DNA of 64,000 nucleotides from Lepisosteus oculatus (GCF_040954835.1 NC_090700.1:19759501-19823500), one strand, 5' to 3'; shown: positions 1-11,512, counted from the stretch's first letter. Notes: generated by a model not told the origin, from the letters alone. Translations and numbers: made by a program.

Positions 1-35
1 ATAATTTCTAACTGACCACCCCCTCTGTCTTAGTG

Positions 36-206
36 TTACTTAAATACTTCTTCCAATTTTTCTGTACCCTCATACCCGTACAAGAATTGCTGCCTGTTGG
101 GACTATTGATTTGTGTGCCTGCAAGTGGCAGATCCACTTTTTGCCACTCTTTCTTTGTTCCATTCCCCAGATGCAGTGCATCAATCAGTGCCCGTTTCAA
201 TCTGCT
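36..206 (-). other. Open coding-like segment ending in TAA
   Basis: There are 56 sense codons without an ATG between an upstream in-frame stop and the TAA at 36-38. The stretch contains LIDALHLGNGTKKEWQKVDL and ends EEVFK. Its composition resembles real protein more than random AT-rich DNA. It may be a terminal exon or a transposon relic. Confidence 0.25.
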
Positions 207-455
207 TCACTATTACTGTTCCTATACCAACTGCCTAGCTACCGTTACCTCATCTAACAGAGCCACCTAGTGGTTTATTCAGCTTCACCTAAGATAATCA
301 GTAATAAAATATACTAAACCTCAGAATGTAGTTTTTAAGTCAAAGGAAGTATCATTATATGTCTGCAATGCACAAATTAAACTTCACTTCAATTATATAG
401 TTCTGGTTTTTTTGGGGGGGTCTAACCAAACCTTTTAAATGTTTGAGAAGCTTAC

Positions 456-507
456 CAGGAGACTGGTTCAAATATTCAAAATCCTCAAAAGTAATGACAA
501 AGTTAAA
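456..507 (-). other. Possible exon, unknown protein (17 codons)
   Basis: On the minus strand the acceptor CCCTAG precedes a phase-0 frame reading FNFVITFEDFEYLNQSP, ending CTCCTG|GTAAGC. Its start phase fits the end phase of the 946-1053 segment. Neither segment matches a family I know. Confidence 0.28.
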
Positions 508-945
508 CTAGGGGACATCTTCAAAAGCTTAAAAAATTCTGTCAGCACAGACAACAGGAGATGCTTCTTCTTCATGTAGATTTTAATGGGTCAGGAATAA
601 AACATCTAGCTAAAATGCATCATTAATCTACTGGCAACCAAATGTCCAAGGTGGGTCAAATGGTCTCCTATCATTCATAGCCTTATGTTATTGCAATATG
701 CAAGGGCAGGAATGAAATACTACTCTACTCACTAGAAAGGGATCTTTTAGAATATCTTCCTAGATGTCCTCATATAAATTTGAAGGGAACACAACAAGAC
801 AAGAAGCTTTCCTTTTAAACTCTAGGATAAATTATCCTTACAGGTCTTTTGTGAGACACTATTATGAGCACATCTTAATGATAGAGTTTACAAGGCCATT
901 CCATTTTAAACCAGGAATGCCATTTTTTAAATTATAGAGCCCTAC

Positions 946-1053
946 CTGCAATCCTTTAGGGTCAGCAATCCAGATATCAATAAAATTTAATGATGAACCA
1001 GACCAATTTAACAGTTCTTCAGAGGTCTTCAGCTGTTTAACTTTAAATAAACC
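946..1053 (-). other. Possible exon, unknown protein (36 codons)
   Basis: On the minus strand this open segment sits after a pyrimidine-rich stretch ending in TTTGCAG and ends CAG|GTAGGG. It is 108 bp, a multiple of three, and contains LKTSEELLNWSGSS and IDIWIADPKGLQ. An acceptor 8 bases upstream (exon start 1061) is also possible. It lies too close to the SOD1 3' end for an obvious upstream partner exon. I do not recognise the protein. Confidence 0.3.
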
Positions 1054-1632
1054 CTGCAAACCTGCAGCATTGCAGATGTAAAAAACAGTTATCAGAGTTA
1101 CCTTCCTTCTTCAAGGCAAATTTGTACCATTGCGTCACCTAGTGTCCACATAATGTACTGCATGTTTCACATTTCTAAGTGATTATAGGCTTCAATTTAT
1201 ATTAAAATAGAAGGGCTGTTTGTGTAGTCAACTGAATAGTGAACAAAAAAGCGAGTTCTTACAGAAAATACAACAATCTCAAGACCTTACTAACAACAAA
1301 TGAGGAGGCCATTCTGCACAACAACATTCTGATTTTTTTTACCTCTGTATGGCTACATCACTAATCTGTAGCCATAACTTCAGGAGCAAAATTTAATGTA
1401 TTCCATAAACGCACTGCGTAGTGCTGCAGTGCAGAGTGCAAAAATGTATTTTCTTATAAAGCTACAAATCTGATGAAGATATTACATTTATTATGCAATA
1501 AAGACACAGGCATTCATATTCAGGTTTTAAATTAAAACTCCCTTCACAGTACACTCCGAATGTGTGAACCAACACCATCTTGTTAAAAAGGAAGAAAAAA
1601 CATACACGGCAACCATATATTACTAGTCAATA

Positions 1633-1638
1633 TTTATT
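1633..1638 (-). terminator. Candidate SOD1 polyadenylation signal
   Basis: An AATAAA hexamer on the minus strand lies about 250 bp after the SOD1 stop, a plausible 3' UTR length. A second hexamer occurs near 1487-1492, so alternative polyadenylation is possible. Confidence 0.5.
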
Positions 1639-1885
1639 GGTTTTCCATAGCAAGAAAAACTAGATCCTTCTAAACGTGCTGTGGAATTCTTGAACAACAG
1701 GGACACTACAGAACAAAAATATGATCTTCAAACACATCAAAGAGAAATGACAACAGAAGCATTTTAATTGCTAAGATCAGCAAATTCTGTAGACAAGAAT
1801 ATTCCCTTATTCCCTTCTTCTGGGAACGGATACTGGTCACTAGATCACCCATGTTCCAGCTCAGGCGCTCTGAATGGGGGGTTCA

Positions 1886-1993
1886 TCACTGAGCGATACC
1901 AATCACCCCGCAGGCCAGACGCCCCCCAGCATTGCCCGTTTTCAGGCTCTCGTCGTCTCCCCCTTTCCCCAGGTCATCGGCCTTCTCGTGGAT
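1886..1993 (-). CDS. SOD1: SOD1 exon 5 (terminal coding exon)
   Basis: This exon encodes residues 120-154 and the TGA stop. It carries copper ligand His121, the electrostatic loop, Arg144, Cys147 and the conserved C-terminus GVIGIAQ. Residue 120 is Ile where human SOD1 has Val. The acceptor is GTTGCAG. Confidence 0.95.
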   Translation of the reverse strand: MHEKADDLGKGGDDESLKTGNAGGRLACGVIGIAQ

Positions 1994-4900
1994 CTGCAAC
2001 AGACCGAGCGGAGATCTGTCTGACTACGAACTGAGGGATCCACATCGAAACCGAATTACAGAGCAGGCCACAGAAAAATGAGAAATCCTTGTCGTTATGC
2101 ACACAGTCAAATACACAGAGAGTTCCAGGTATAACTGTAAGCAGGAAATCTCTGGCATGCACCATCACAAATCTGTTTCAACAGGGTCGCAAATGAAAGG
2201 CTACAATTTTCCCTACAATTAGCTGAACTAGGATTTCAAAGAAAACTCACAAACCCAAAGCCTTGTTTACATCAAAGCTTTTAGAGCACTCAATGCACAT
2301 GCATGACGTTTAGCTGTTACACTAGCTTCTCATGGGTTCCATTCCAGATCCATTAAAACAAAACTTTTTAGTAATACGGTGATCCCACAAACGGCTTTGG
2401 TCTTTAGAGACAGAGACAACATGATTCTGGGAGGGAAAAAAAAAAAATCACCATAAAAAAAAGGGCGAACAGGAACACAAAGTAAAGGGATACATTGCCA
2501 TAATATTTATCAGACTTTAAAATAACATTAAATACTATGTAGCTGATGTTTAAACACAAAGCAACAAAAGGCATTACATAATATGCAGAAAACAGAATTA
2601 AGTGAAGAAGTAACAAGCTTCTGGATTCTTAGAATGTAGAAGATCAAATCCTCCGAAATCCTTTCCAACTTAAACCTTAAGGTAAGGAACTTTCCATCCT
2701 TGACCTTTCAGTCAAGAGAAAAGCAACACCGGTCCGTCTCTTACCACCATAGTCCGTCCAATAATGGAGAATTGTCCAGTCAATGTGATGTGCTTGTCCT
2801 CAATGTTAATGTTCGCTACTTTATCCTCTCCAGCAGTGACGTTGCCAAGGTCACCCACATGCCTGAAACAACACAACACGCAAAACTGATATTGTCGCAA
2901 AACAGGATAACATTTACCTTTAGGTTTCCGAAAAAGTCTAAGATGATCTACGTCCACCCCCCTTTCTCTTTTAATTCCCCATGAGGTTGCTGGATCAATA
3001 TTCCATCAACACCTAGTCACTCACTCATTTGAAGGCCTTAACATTTCTGTCAGTTAGGGCACTGCCCTGCAATACAATCAACTTTAGCAAAGTTGATTTT
3101 AAAATTTCCTAAAGCCTACAAATATGGCACAGGTCTCTCAAGGTCATCACAAGCAACAGTTATGTGCAAAAGCCAACAAAAGCAAGATCAGCTTCTCTAT
3201 CATGGCACCAGGAACTGCTCAACAGGTTGCGTGGGTTATGTTATATGATTAAAGCTCAGATTCCCAGTATTAGAATGGAGCTATTATTTACTTCATGCAA
3301 GTCATTGTCTGATTTGGGGAACAAATTTACTAGGAACACCCCCCCCAACTTCAATTAAACCCAGTTACTTTTTTATGCTTTTACTTTAAAAAAAAGTGAC
3401 ATTAAGAAATAAAATCTGAATGAAAAGTTGCATTATTACATGGTCACTCATTCTGAAACTCACAGAAAAGCAGGGGAAACAAAAATATACACATACAAAA
3501 ACTATCTTTTTTTCTCCCAGAAGTTTTATCCATGGTCACATATTTAATCCCACATGTAGTTACATTTTTCAGTAAAGCACATGCACTTTTACATTATTAA
3601 AACTCCCTTAATGACCTCATCTACATGAAATTTCCCTAGTAATGAGAAATCTTCAAGCTTAATGTCAAAACAAAAAGTTTCAAGAACAGCACCAATTACA
3701 AAAGATGAATAACAAAACTGGACTGTCCTGATGTTTTTATAAAAAACATAAGAACAAACTGATACCCTGGATTTCTTCCCATTCTTAGACTCACCTGTTT
3801 TCATCGCGAGGGCCTCCATGGGTTTTGTTGTGTGGATTATAGTGAGGCCCAGCACTTACACAGCCTGGAAAGTTAAACAGAAGTTATTCAAGGAGGCCCT
3901 GATGGTTCACTTGGTGGAGCTACATGCCAGCAACCATTTGCCAGTATTTTGCTCCATCTATGTTTCCTTCAGTCTTGACAAGCTTCCCACTCCTCGCTGA
4001 TTAAGTGGCTGAACTATAACATAATAGTGCCACCACCATGACTGACAGCACGCCCCACTAACACCTCTTCCAGCAGCAAACTTAGTTTTTCCCAGGAGGT
4101 CTCCCATCCAGGTACTGACCAGGCTCACACCTGCTTAGCTTCAGTGGGTTGCCAGTTGTGAGTTGCAGGGTGATATGGCTGCTATATAAAGGGTCCTTGA
4201 AGAGTTTTTATACTCTCTTCTTCTGATCTGTGACTTTCTACAACTTTACGTTCGAGTATGGAAAGCTTCTCAGTCTTCATGCTTGAATCTTTGCTTGAAA
4301 TTCACTACCTGAATGAGGGTCGATACAGATCTTTTGATCAAAACTTTTGTAAGACACTGGATACTCTTCAGTTTAAAAACTGAAATATTTTCAACAAAAT
4401 GACAAATGTTTTCTGCAAATAAAGGAAATGTATACCAGAGACAGTAGTGACACAAAGAGTGCAAATCAGGTTTGTAGTGTCTCAGCAGTAAATCTGCTTC
4501 TATGAAAGAGACGCAGGGTCTTTAACACCTACCATTTGTGTTATCTCCAAAGGCATGCACATGAAATCCGTGATCTCCCGGAGTCAGACCAGAAATCTTC
4601 CCAGTCACTTTTACTGGTGCATCACCATTCTATCAGCACAAAAAAACGAAGACTGCATGAAACAGGTCTGCTTTCCTCACAAATGAAAAACGTTTAGAGA
4701 TCTCAGGTTTAAGCCACAAAATCTACACCAGCACCATATACTAAGTCTATGGAAAAAAACAATTGAATACACGTGTACTACACTTCGTCAAAAATATAAA
4801 AGTTGAGAATGGATATAAATAAGGAGCTATCAATGAAAGGCACAGATCTACACAAAAGAACATTAAACATTTAAAATAATCACATTTCTTGGTCTCGTTA

Positions 4901-6030
4901 TTATCATGTGGAATCTAACTCGAATCCATCCATTTTTGTTATTTCTTCACTAAATAAAAGAATAAAAACAGTAAATATTACTTCAGTTCTTTTCCCTGCC
5001 TCTGCAACTGTCTTGGGTTTTGAAATAAGGGGATATCGTTTTATTTTAGAGTGCCGCCTTACTTTGGCTAATTGAAGCTTGATATCACGAAATACAAGAT
5101 TTGTCTTGACAGCATATGATAATAATGACAATGCAACTTTTAAACATTTAAAAAATATATATTTGTGATCATGCGCAGTAGATTCGAAAGCAGAATTTCA
5201 TGGCGCTATTTTCGTGCGGCATCACAGTATAGTGTTGAAGAGCAATACACTTTAATCATTGTGTTCATTGCACCAAAAAGTATGCAAAAACAAATAACCT
5301 TACAGGTACAGCTGCATAAATGAAAACAAAACTCGCTTCGCTCCTTGTGGAGATGCACCACGGACATTAGAAAGCGTACAAAACCAGGCTCTTACGCTTT
5401 AAAGAAGAAAATGACTCAGCAGAAACGCTACATTTCTGATATTCTAGGTGCACCTCTTAAGCTGCTTCACAATAAAAGCGAAGCAGCCTCAACTTACCAG
5501 CTTCAACCGCTAGCAATGCTCTTTGCCCCGAAGTGAGTTATGCAACCAATGTGCATTATAACACAGTTGGCATAACGCCATACACCTAACGACACGCAAG
5601 AAGTAGAATTATAATCATTTTATACAGAAATTGCAATACTACACCTCACAACGTCTATACCTGTCAGGCTTTAGAACATAGCACCGCTTCGGTGAACAAG
5701 CTTCAAGAGAAGTTTTTACGTGCATCGGAAACAAGCCATGACAAGAAAGGTGTGCACAGAACAATTAAAAAAAATGTATTACAAACACGGCCTTTCTACT
5801 GAAAACGAACAAGCGACAACTGGTATTCAAAGAACTTGAACTTCGTTCAAAAGAGGACGCAGATATTGAAGTTCAAGCGACTAAACAGGGTCTCATCCTA
5901 GTTACCTAAGGCCTTGCGATCAAATAAATAACCATCCGTGTATTAACAATGCGAATACCTGCTGCTCAAAGTGGACAGTCCCCGAGACTTCACCGCTGCC
6001 TTTCAGAACACAAACTGCCTTCAACACCAT
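1886..6030 (-). CDS. SOD1: Cu/Zn superoxide dismutase, whole spliced gene
   Basis: This enzyme converts superoxide to oxygen and hydrogen peroxide, mainly in the cytosol, as a homodimer. The coding exons, in transcript order, are 6030-5959, 4629-4533, 3864-3795, 2862-2745 and 1993-1886. All have GT/AG boundaries and the phases join to 465 nt, giving 154 residues, the same length as human SOD1. Copper and zinc ligands are present: His47, His49, His64 (bridging), His72, His81, Asp84 and His121 (counting Met as 1). Cys58 and Cys147 for the intrasubunit disulfide and the electrostatic-loop Arg144 are also present. The ATG begins a canonical N-terminus ([17 protein letters not shown]). There is no signal peptide, so this is the cytosolic enzyme and not SOD3. 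The gene lies downstream of SCAF4 on the same strand. Identification is from the seen sequence compared with the known family. Confidence 0.97.
2745..2862 (-). CDS. SOD1: SOD1 exon 4
   Basis: This exon encodes residues 80-119. It contains His81 and Asp84 (zinc ligands), the Greek-key loop and the conserved IIGRTMV stretch. The acceptor is TTTCAG and the donor GTG|GTAAGA. Confidence 0.95.
3795..3864 (-). CDS. SOD1: SOD1 exon 3
   Basis: This exon encodes residues 57-80 of the zinc loop, with Cys58, the bridging His64 and His72. The acceptor is TTCCAG and the donor AG|GTGAGT. It is 70 bp, the size expected from its phase change (1 to 2). Confidence 0.95.
3886..4046 (-). pseudogene. Tc1/mariner transposase fragment in SOD1 intron 2
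   Basis: On the minus strand, interrupted frames read HGGGTIML followed by a [18 protein letters not shown]-like stretch. This is the Tc1 transposase core that usually reads HGGGSIMxWG...GKMDGAKYREIL. Stops and frameshifts make it inactive. Its upstream end, on the minus strand, abuts a 5S-SINE fragment. Confidence 0.7.
4052..4185 (-). mobile_element. 5S-rRNA-derived SINE, truncated copy (5' head)
   Basis: Read on the minus strand, this copy starts with a 5S-rRNA-like head (AGCCATATCACCCTG...AAGCTAAGCAGG...TGGATGGGAG) and stops soon after the 5S-like part. The head matches the full copy at 20812-21374. It lies in SOD1 intron 2. Confidence 0.85.
4533..4629 (-). CDS. SOD1: SOD1 exon 2
   Basis: This exon encodes residues 25-56 and one base of codon 57. 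It includes the copper-ligand motif HGFHVH (His47, His49). The acceptor is GATAG and the donor G|GTAGGT. Confidence 0.95.
5412..5421 (+). promoter_or_regulatory. Antioxidant-response-element / AP-1-like motif in SOD1 intron 1
   Basis: TGACTCAGCA matches the ARE core TGACNNNGC used by NRF2-small MAF, and also an AP-1 site. It lies in intron 1, about 600 bp from the SOD1 ATG. The motif match is seen; function is inferred. Confidence 0.4.
5959..6030 (-). CDS. SOD1: SOD1 exon 1 (coding part)
   Basis: This exon encodes residues 1-24, the first beta strands, ending in FEQQ with a GTATTC donor. It is the only good ATG in the context, just below a CpG- and CCAAT-rich upstream region. It ends in phase 0. 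Confidence 0.95.
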
Positions 6031-6250
6031 GTTGCCTAAACACAATTAGCAAACACACACCCTACAACAGTCCGTAGTGTCTTGCTAAAATGCCGCAGCC
6101 TACGACCCAATCCAGCGCGCACCCAATCACAGTCAGAACACAGGCTCCGCCTGCGCGCATGCCCGGAGGTTGCGCGGCAGGTACGCTGCTGGAGGTTCGA
6201 GTGGGTGTTAATAATCAAGTTGTGAAAAACATTAACTTAGCAGATAACTG
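6031..6250 (-). promoter_or_regulatory. SOD1 promoter and 5' UTR region
   Basis: This is a locally GC- and CpG-enriched stretch directly upstream of the SOD1 ATG. Two CCAAT boxes (read on the minus strand as ATTGG) lie near 6105-6130, flanking a GCGCGC run. There is no obvious TATA box. The transcription start is not determinable from sequence alone. Confidence 0.6.
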
Positions 6251-7250
6251 ACTAATATACCATAATAAAAACAAACTGTCATTCAAATAGAGCAATAAGT
6301 AAAAACAAATGTCGAAAACAACAGTGCAGGGGGCGTACACTGCATGTGCTATGTCTGTGCTGAGAAGAACAAAAACTGTCCATGCACTCCTCTCGAGCGG
6401 CATTTTTTTTTTAATTTCCTGCTTGTGTAATCAGTGTAAAAGAACTCCCTACCACTGTAAATAAGAAACCCGTCTTCTTTAATCAGAATAAAAAAATACT
6501 GAACTGAAGATGCAGTCGATTATGCATGAGACTTACGTGTTAGCTATATGATTTTTATAATCCGTCCTGGCCAACAATGGTGCACCCTCTATAGGGAAAA
6601 GTGATATAGGCTCACCATGGCTCTAACAAAGGAGGTAGGATAGAATGCTTACTACATCCATATCCTTCCAGAAAGAATGTTGTTTTAATAGAAAAACTGC
6701 ACCTGAATAATACACACAATGTACTTTGAAATTAAATCCTCCATTTACAGTGGCAAAGTATGACAGAGGCTGTTCACCTTCTTGGCTGTTAGTGGCTTTG
6801 ATCCAAGGAGCCAGTTAAAGACTTCCTGTTTGCTGGAGTGACTCAGCACACTCTGCTAGTTTTCTTTCATACAGTGTGTTCACAATCCTCTTGTGCTCTC
6901 TTGAATGTAATTGCATTCATTGGAGTCTTAGTCTGGTCAGTTTCAAATCTGAAGAAGAATCAGAGTTAGGTTTTTGTCAGCATTGTATTACAGGAAGGTC
7001 AAGCAAGAAGTGTGCCACCAGAAACTATCATTTTCTCTGTCTTCAAGACTTGAATTCAAATTCAATACAATTCAGAGTCTTAAAGATTCTATTGCCCAAA
7101 CTTCAGTCTAGAACGTATCCAACTGTGACAGATATCAGCAGTTTACTGGTTGTCTTATCCACATGTCCTGAATTCATCCCAGCCAGTCTTGAAAAACATA
7201 AGCTGATAAGCATAAGAGGTTGTTCAGCCTCTGCATGATCATTTGGTTAA

Positions 7251-7443
7251 AGAGGCAGTAGTGTGGAGCAGTAGTTTGTGTACTGGACATGTGATTGGAA
7301 GGTTACAAAATCACAAGTAAGGTACTAGTGGTCTACCCTTGAGCAAAGTATTTCACCCAAAATTGATCCAGTAAAATATCCAGCTATACAATTATGTGCA
7401 AATGTAAGTTACTTTGGATAAAAGTTTCAGCCAAATAAATGAG
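7251..7443 (+). mobile_element. tRNA-derived V-SINE-like element
   Basis: A degenerate tRNA head has box-A-like (GTGTGGAGCAGTAG) and box-B-like (GGTTACAAAATC) motifs. It is followed by the body phrase CCTTGAGCAAAGTATTTCACCC and a LINE-like tail reading GTAAGTTACTTTGGATAAAAG. This organisation is typical of vertebrate tRNA-derived SINEs. Confidence 0.75.
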
Positions 7444-8483
7444 TATGCTCATCCCTTGCTTTACAGTCCCAGTTGCAAAATATCTGCTCGTTGGCAAAAA
7501 CTTGTAAAAGCAACACTAAATCCCCATTAAAATACATGTAAAAGTCTTGTTCCAAGTGCTCATAACTGGACCAGGTGAATTCAAGAATTCAAATGCTTTT
7601 CTGATTGTTAGACACCATTAGTTGCTAGGTATCTTACAATGTTGAATTTATCAACTACTCTTTCTTTTATGGAAACTGATGTTTAAATGTATTATGAAGC
7701 AGTTGAGTGGAGAAGTTAAATATGATCTAAAAAGACAGTCATCCTACATCATGTCTCTAAAATCAGCTGCAGTCAATGACCTGGTGTGCCTCCTTCGGCC
7801 ACAGTGAAGAAACTTTGTGCAGTTTTTCAGTGGTCTTAGGCATCTTCAGTTCCAGTTGTCCTGAACAATGTGCTCCCTCATACTCCACCTCTTGCGCGGT
7901 TTGTTCCCAAGTCCAGTTTTGTGTGAGGGAGATGTTGGGGCCTTCTACCACTTCTCTCTGTGGAGTCCCTAGTATCTTGAGATCTCTTCTGGGTCCAACA
8001 CTGCACTCTTTGTCCCCCTTAATTCTTCCCTCCTAACCAGGGCTCATGACTGGATCTCAGGAGGGAGAGTTCCTTCGATGTCTTGGGCAGGTGTAGAATT
8101 AACTACTCAGGGTTCACTGATGAACTGGGTGTATGATGACGGATAAGGGGAACAATGCACTGTGTATTCGTATCCTTTTCTAGTACCCCAGTCTCAGTCT
8201 GAGGCCTAGTTAAACCTGTCCCCAATCCCACACATCACCTGTGACTTGTGTGTTAATAATGAGTGTCAACACAAGAAGGGTCTTTGATCAATGTGAAGAA
8301 GCTCAAAGGACAAGAAGAAAAAAAACATCAACCCTAAGGTAGGCTCTGGCATTCAAACAGCCCCTGACACCTGTGGCCCCCACCCCCCACCCACTTTTTC
8401 ACTCTGTGACATGAGCATCAAGATGTCTGGTGATACTGATAATCTGAATGCATAATGCGCATACGTTTTTGTATCTGATCTAC

Positions 8484-8625
8484 TCTGTAGTGGAAATGTT
8501 GGCGCATAATAGCTGTTATCCAGGTGGCTGCTGCACTTCAGTGGAGGATGAAGTGGTATCCCCCTCCTTTATGTACTTGGCTTTGGGATTCTTTGGAATG
8601 AAAAGTGCTGTACAAATGCAGGCAG
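8484..8625 (+). mobile_element. Degenerate SINE 3' body and tail
   Basis: This stretch matches the second half of the 5S-derived SINE at 20812-21374: the GGCGCA...CCAGGTGG...TGCTGCAC core, then a decayed form of the GCGCTTTGAG tail. The 5S head is missing, so it is a 5'-truncated, older copy. Confidence 0.65.
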
Positions 8626-8860
8626 TTATCCTTAGCTTGCATCACAGCACCTACCCCCTTTCACTTGTCTAGTGAACAATTGCAGTGATGTCAGAGACAG
8701 CAATATTGCCCCATCAGCTGATCATACTTTTACTTTGGTTGTGTGCTAGGCCTGAGGTGAATAAGGAATAAATGCCTCTGACAGTGCATGTGTAAGAAGA
8801 CAGTGTGCATGGTCCTCCACCCTTCCTTGTACTGGAAAACATTTCAGTGTAGAAAATATT

Positions 8861-9193
8861 CCATCCATTGGCTTTCTAACAACTTAATCCAATACAGGGT
8901 TGTAAGGGAGCTAGAGCCTATCCCAGCAAGCAACAGGTAGGGAGCTGTTGACAGGAGAAGGTGCCAGTTGATCACAGTCTAACACAGGCAAACAAATATT
9001 CACATTCAGGGCCAATTTTCCCAAAAGCCAACTAACGTCTTTAGACTGGGAGGAAACCAGATCACCTGGCAAAAACCCATGCAAACATGGGGAGAACATG
9101 CAGACTCTAGACAGATAGCACCCCAAGTCTGGAGTTGAACCCAGAGCCCCAACAGTGAAAGGCAGCAATGCTAACCACTGTGTCACTGTGCTT
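8861..9193 (-). mobile_element. tRNA-head interspersed repeat, near complete
   Basis: On the minus strand this copy starts with a tRNA-like head, GCACAGTGACACAGTGGTTAG, with a box-B-like GGGTTCAACTCC. It then carries the widespread fish repeat body, whose hallmarks are CTCCCAGTCTAAAGACG and GGGATAGGCTC. Related copies lie at 12685-12962, 35266-35550, 41010-41200 and 42300-42525. Confidence 0.75.
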
Positions 9194-11152
9194 TTACAAA
9201 ATTATGTATTCAAAATATTCTTCTATACCATATCTAGCATAATACTCTGAAGATTTCTGTTAAGATTAAGAAGACAACTTAAAAGTGAAAGAGAAAAATG
9301 GAAGAATGACCTACATGCTTGAAGCTCAATATGTATATGTATCACTCTTTAGCCAGTACTTGCACATGCTCATTTAAAAAGGGATGAGTGGGAATTGCAT
9401 TAGATTATTAGACAAGAATTTGTTCTTTATATGCTGTTTACACAAGCATGAGATGGAAGCATTCAGCACATGATGGGCAAGCCCTATACAATGGCTGGCT
9501 ACGAATTTATTACCTCTTCGAAGTAGTAAATTACTAATATGATCCTGCATTTAAGACTTAGGGTACATAAGAGGTATTTATCAGCAGTCAGCATGTTCTA
9601 CTTCAGGAATAAATTAGAACATACTATATAGATTTAACCTATTCTGAAGTGACAAAAAAAATAATAACTGGGGTCATTTTACAAATATGCTATGGGTTAT
9701 ACCTGCTCAAATACCTTTGTCTTTGCTATGCCAGATACTTAATTTCAACTAAGTGAAGGACGTCTGTCCCACCCAGCCAGCTTCATTGGCTCAAAGACCT
9801 GATGCAGAACCTTGCATTGGAAAAATAAGATACCGTAAATTGATACAGGTTATTAAGCCTGGCAGTCTAATATATATAGTATGGCAAAGTTCACTCCAGC
9901 TCCCAGACCACCCTCAACATCAGAATATTCATCACCTTCCAAATACAACCTCCATAAACAACGTATTTCTAAATGCGTGAGTCTTTCACTGTAATTATAT
10001 CACCACTGTCTTGTAATATAGTATGAGAATCTAATCAACAAAGCATAAAATATAAAAAAGCAGCTTCAGCTTTATATGATACAAATATAAAAATGCATTC
10101 AATTTTCTATGATAATAATATTGGAGTTCCTCAGTTTAGATTAGCTGTTTTTTATTACAAAGTCTTTGTATATTGAGAACTGAAACAGCAAAAGAAACTG
10201 CGAGCGGTCTAGAGCAGTTAAATGGCTCAGATTGTAATGTAACAGATCTTTAAGAAATAAAATCTTTAGCTGCATTGGAACATCTATCACTGATTTAAAG
10301 CAACAGAATGTAGTTTTTTTTAAGCACACACGGTCTATCTCAATAACTAGGATTGTACACAGATCATCTACAGTTTGATTTACATCTACCCCACTCATAT
10401 TTAGGGGTAAAATTGTTTTCAAACAATGCATAATTAGTAGATTGGTATAAGTAGTGCATCCTTTTCAATGTCATTTTTACATTTAGCTATGAAGAGCAGA
10501 CATTCCTAAAAGGTGTTTTCTTACTGCATAAAAAGACTAGCCATTTCTGCTTGGTTTTCATTTTCAGGTTGATGTTGAGACAGTCAGTTTTTTTAGCAAT
10601 CAGCATAAGACGTTATCTCGCTTTCCTTTTATAATGCAGACTCCTTTGGAAAGAGCATAGTGTATTTCTCACACAGGAGAAATGGAAATAATAATGGGAA
10701 ATAATGGTAACATCTCCGCTTTATGGAACGTGGGGGGAAAGGCAGACAATTATTCTCCACTCAACAAGAGGCATTAATACAAAACTTACCTTTTTAATGA
10801 CACAATCGTGACATTGACTGGTAACTGTAAACCAGGAATTAGTATAGCAAAGATGAAGGGCGGCCTCAAATCAAAACATTTGTAATTTTTATGTATACAG
10901 CATATGTTGGAAAAAAATCAATAAAGCATTTCCCCAGCAATTAAACAGTTACTTTGGATACTGCATTTTTCTGTGATATATATATAATTCTGTACAGTCT
11001 TTAACAAGTAAAAATGTAGCAAAAATTGTCACACCAGAAAACGATATCATTAAACAATTCCAAGCATGTGGACATTGCCAGATAACAATCAGCTTTTAAA
11101 ATCATACATTTCCAGGAAGAATATCACACTTTAAAGTTTGGTACGAAAATAG

Positions 11153-11158
11153 TTTATT
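11153..11158 (-). terminator. Candidate SCAF4 polyadenylation signal
   Basis: An AATAAA hexamer on the minus strand lies about 355 bp after the SCAF4 stop. Another at 10151-10156 would give a 3' UTR of roughly 1.4 kb. Confidence 0.4.
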
Positions 11159-11512
11159 AAAAACAAATCCCTAAAGCTCAAACGTTGGAAGAGATTTAAA
11201 TTTGTTTTAATTTAAAAATGATATAAACCTCTCAATTCCTATGCTCTGTAAACATTTAAAGTTAAAAAAAAAGTTACAGCAAAAGTTTTTTTTTTATATT
11301 GTTTTGTGTTTAAGTCAATTTAATTGTTTTTCTTGAAACACATGGGGTATAAACAAAACGCTTCCCCCAAAACTACAAAGAGGTGTTGAGTAGCACAAGC
11401 GTATTTACAGCGTTTTGTTTCTTTACAACATTCAAGCTCCGAAGTAGGACGATGTGGTTCACAGGGCAGCGCTCCACGTCTGCCTGAGCAGTTTTTCCTT
11501 TTTTCTCTCTTT

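Larger units (their letters stand above)
1..1600. other. Region downstream of SOD1; unassigned coding-like segments
   Basis: No recognised gene lies here. Three minus-strand stretches look coding: 36-206 (open, ends in TAA), 456-507, and 946-1053 (the last two flanked by AG/GT sites and phase-compatible). I recognise no protein family in them. The rest is AT-rich with no clear repeat. Confidence 0.4.
6250..11140. other. SOD1-SCAF4 intergenic region and SCAF4 distal 3' flank
   Basis: There is no supported gene. The stretch holds a V-SINE-like copy at 7251-7443, a SINE tail at 8484-8625 and a tRNA-head repeat at 8861-9193. The part near 10150-11500 is probably SCAF4 3' UTR. The remaining DNA is AT-rich with no clear features. 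Confidence 0.6.
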
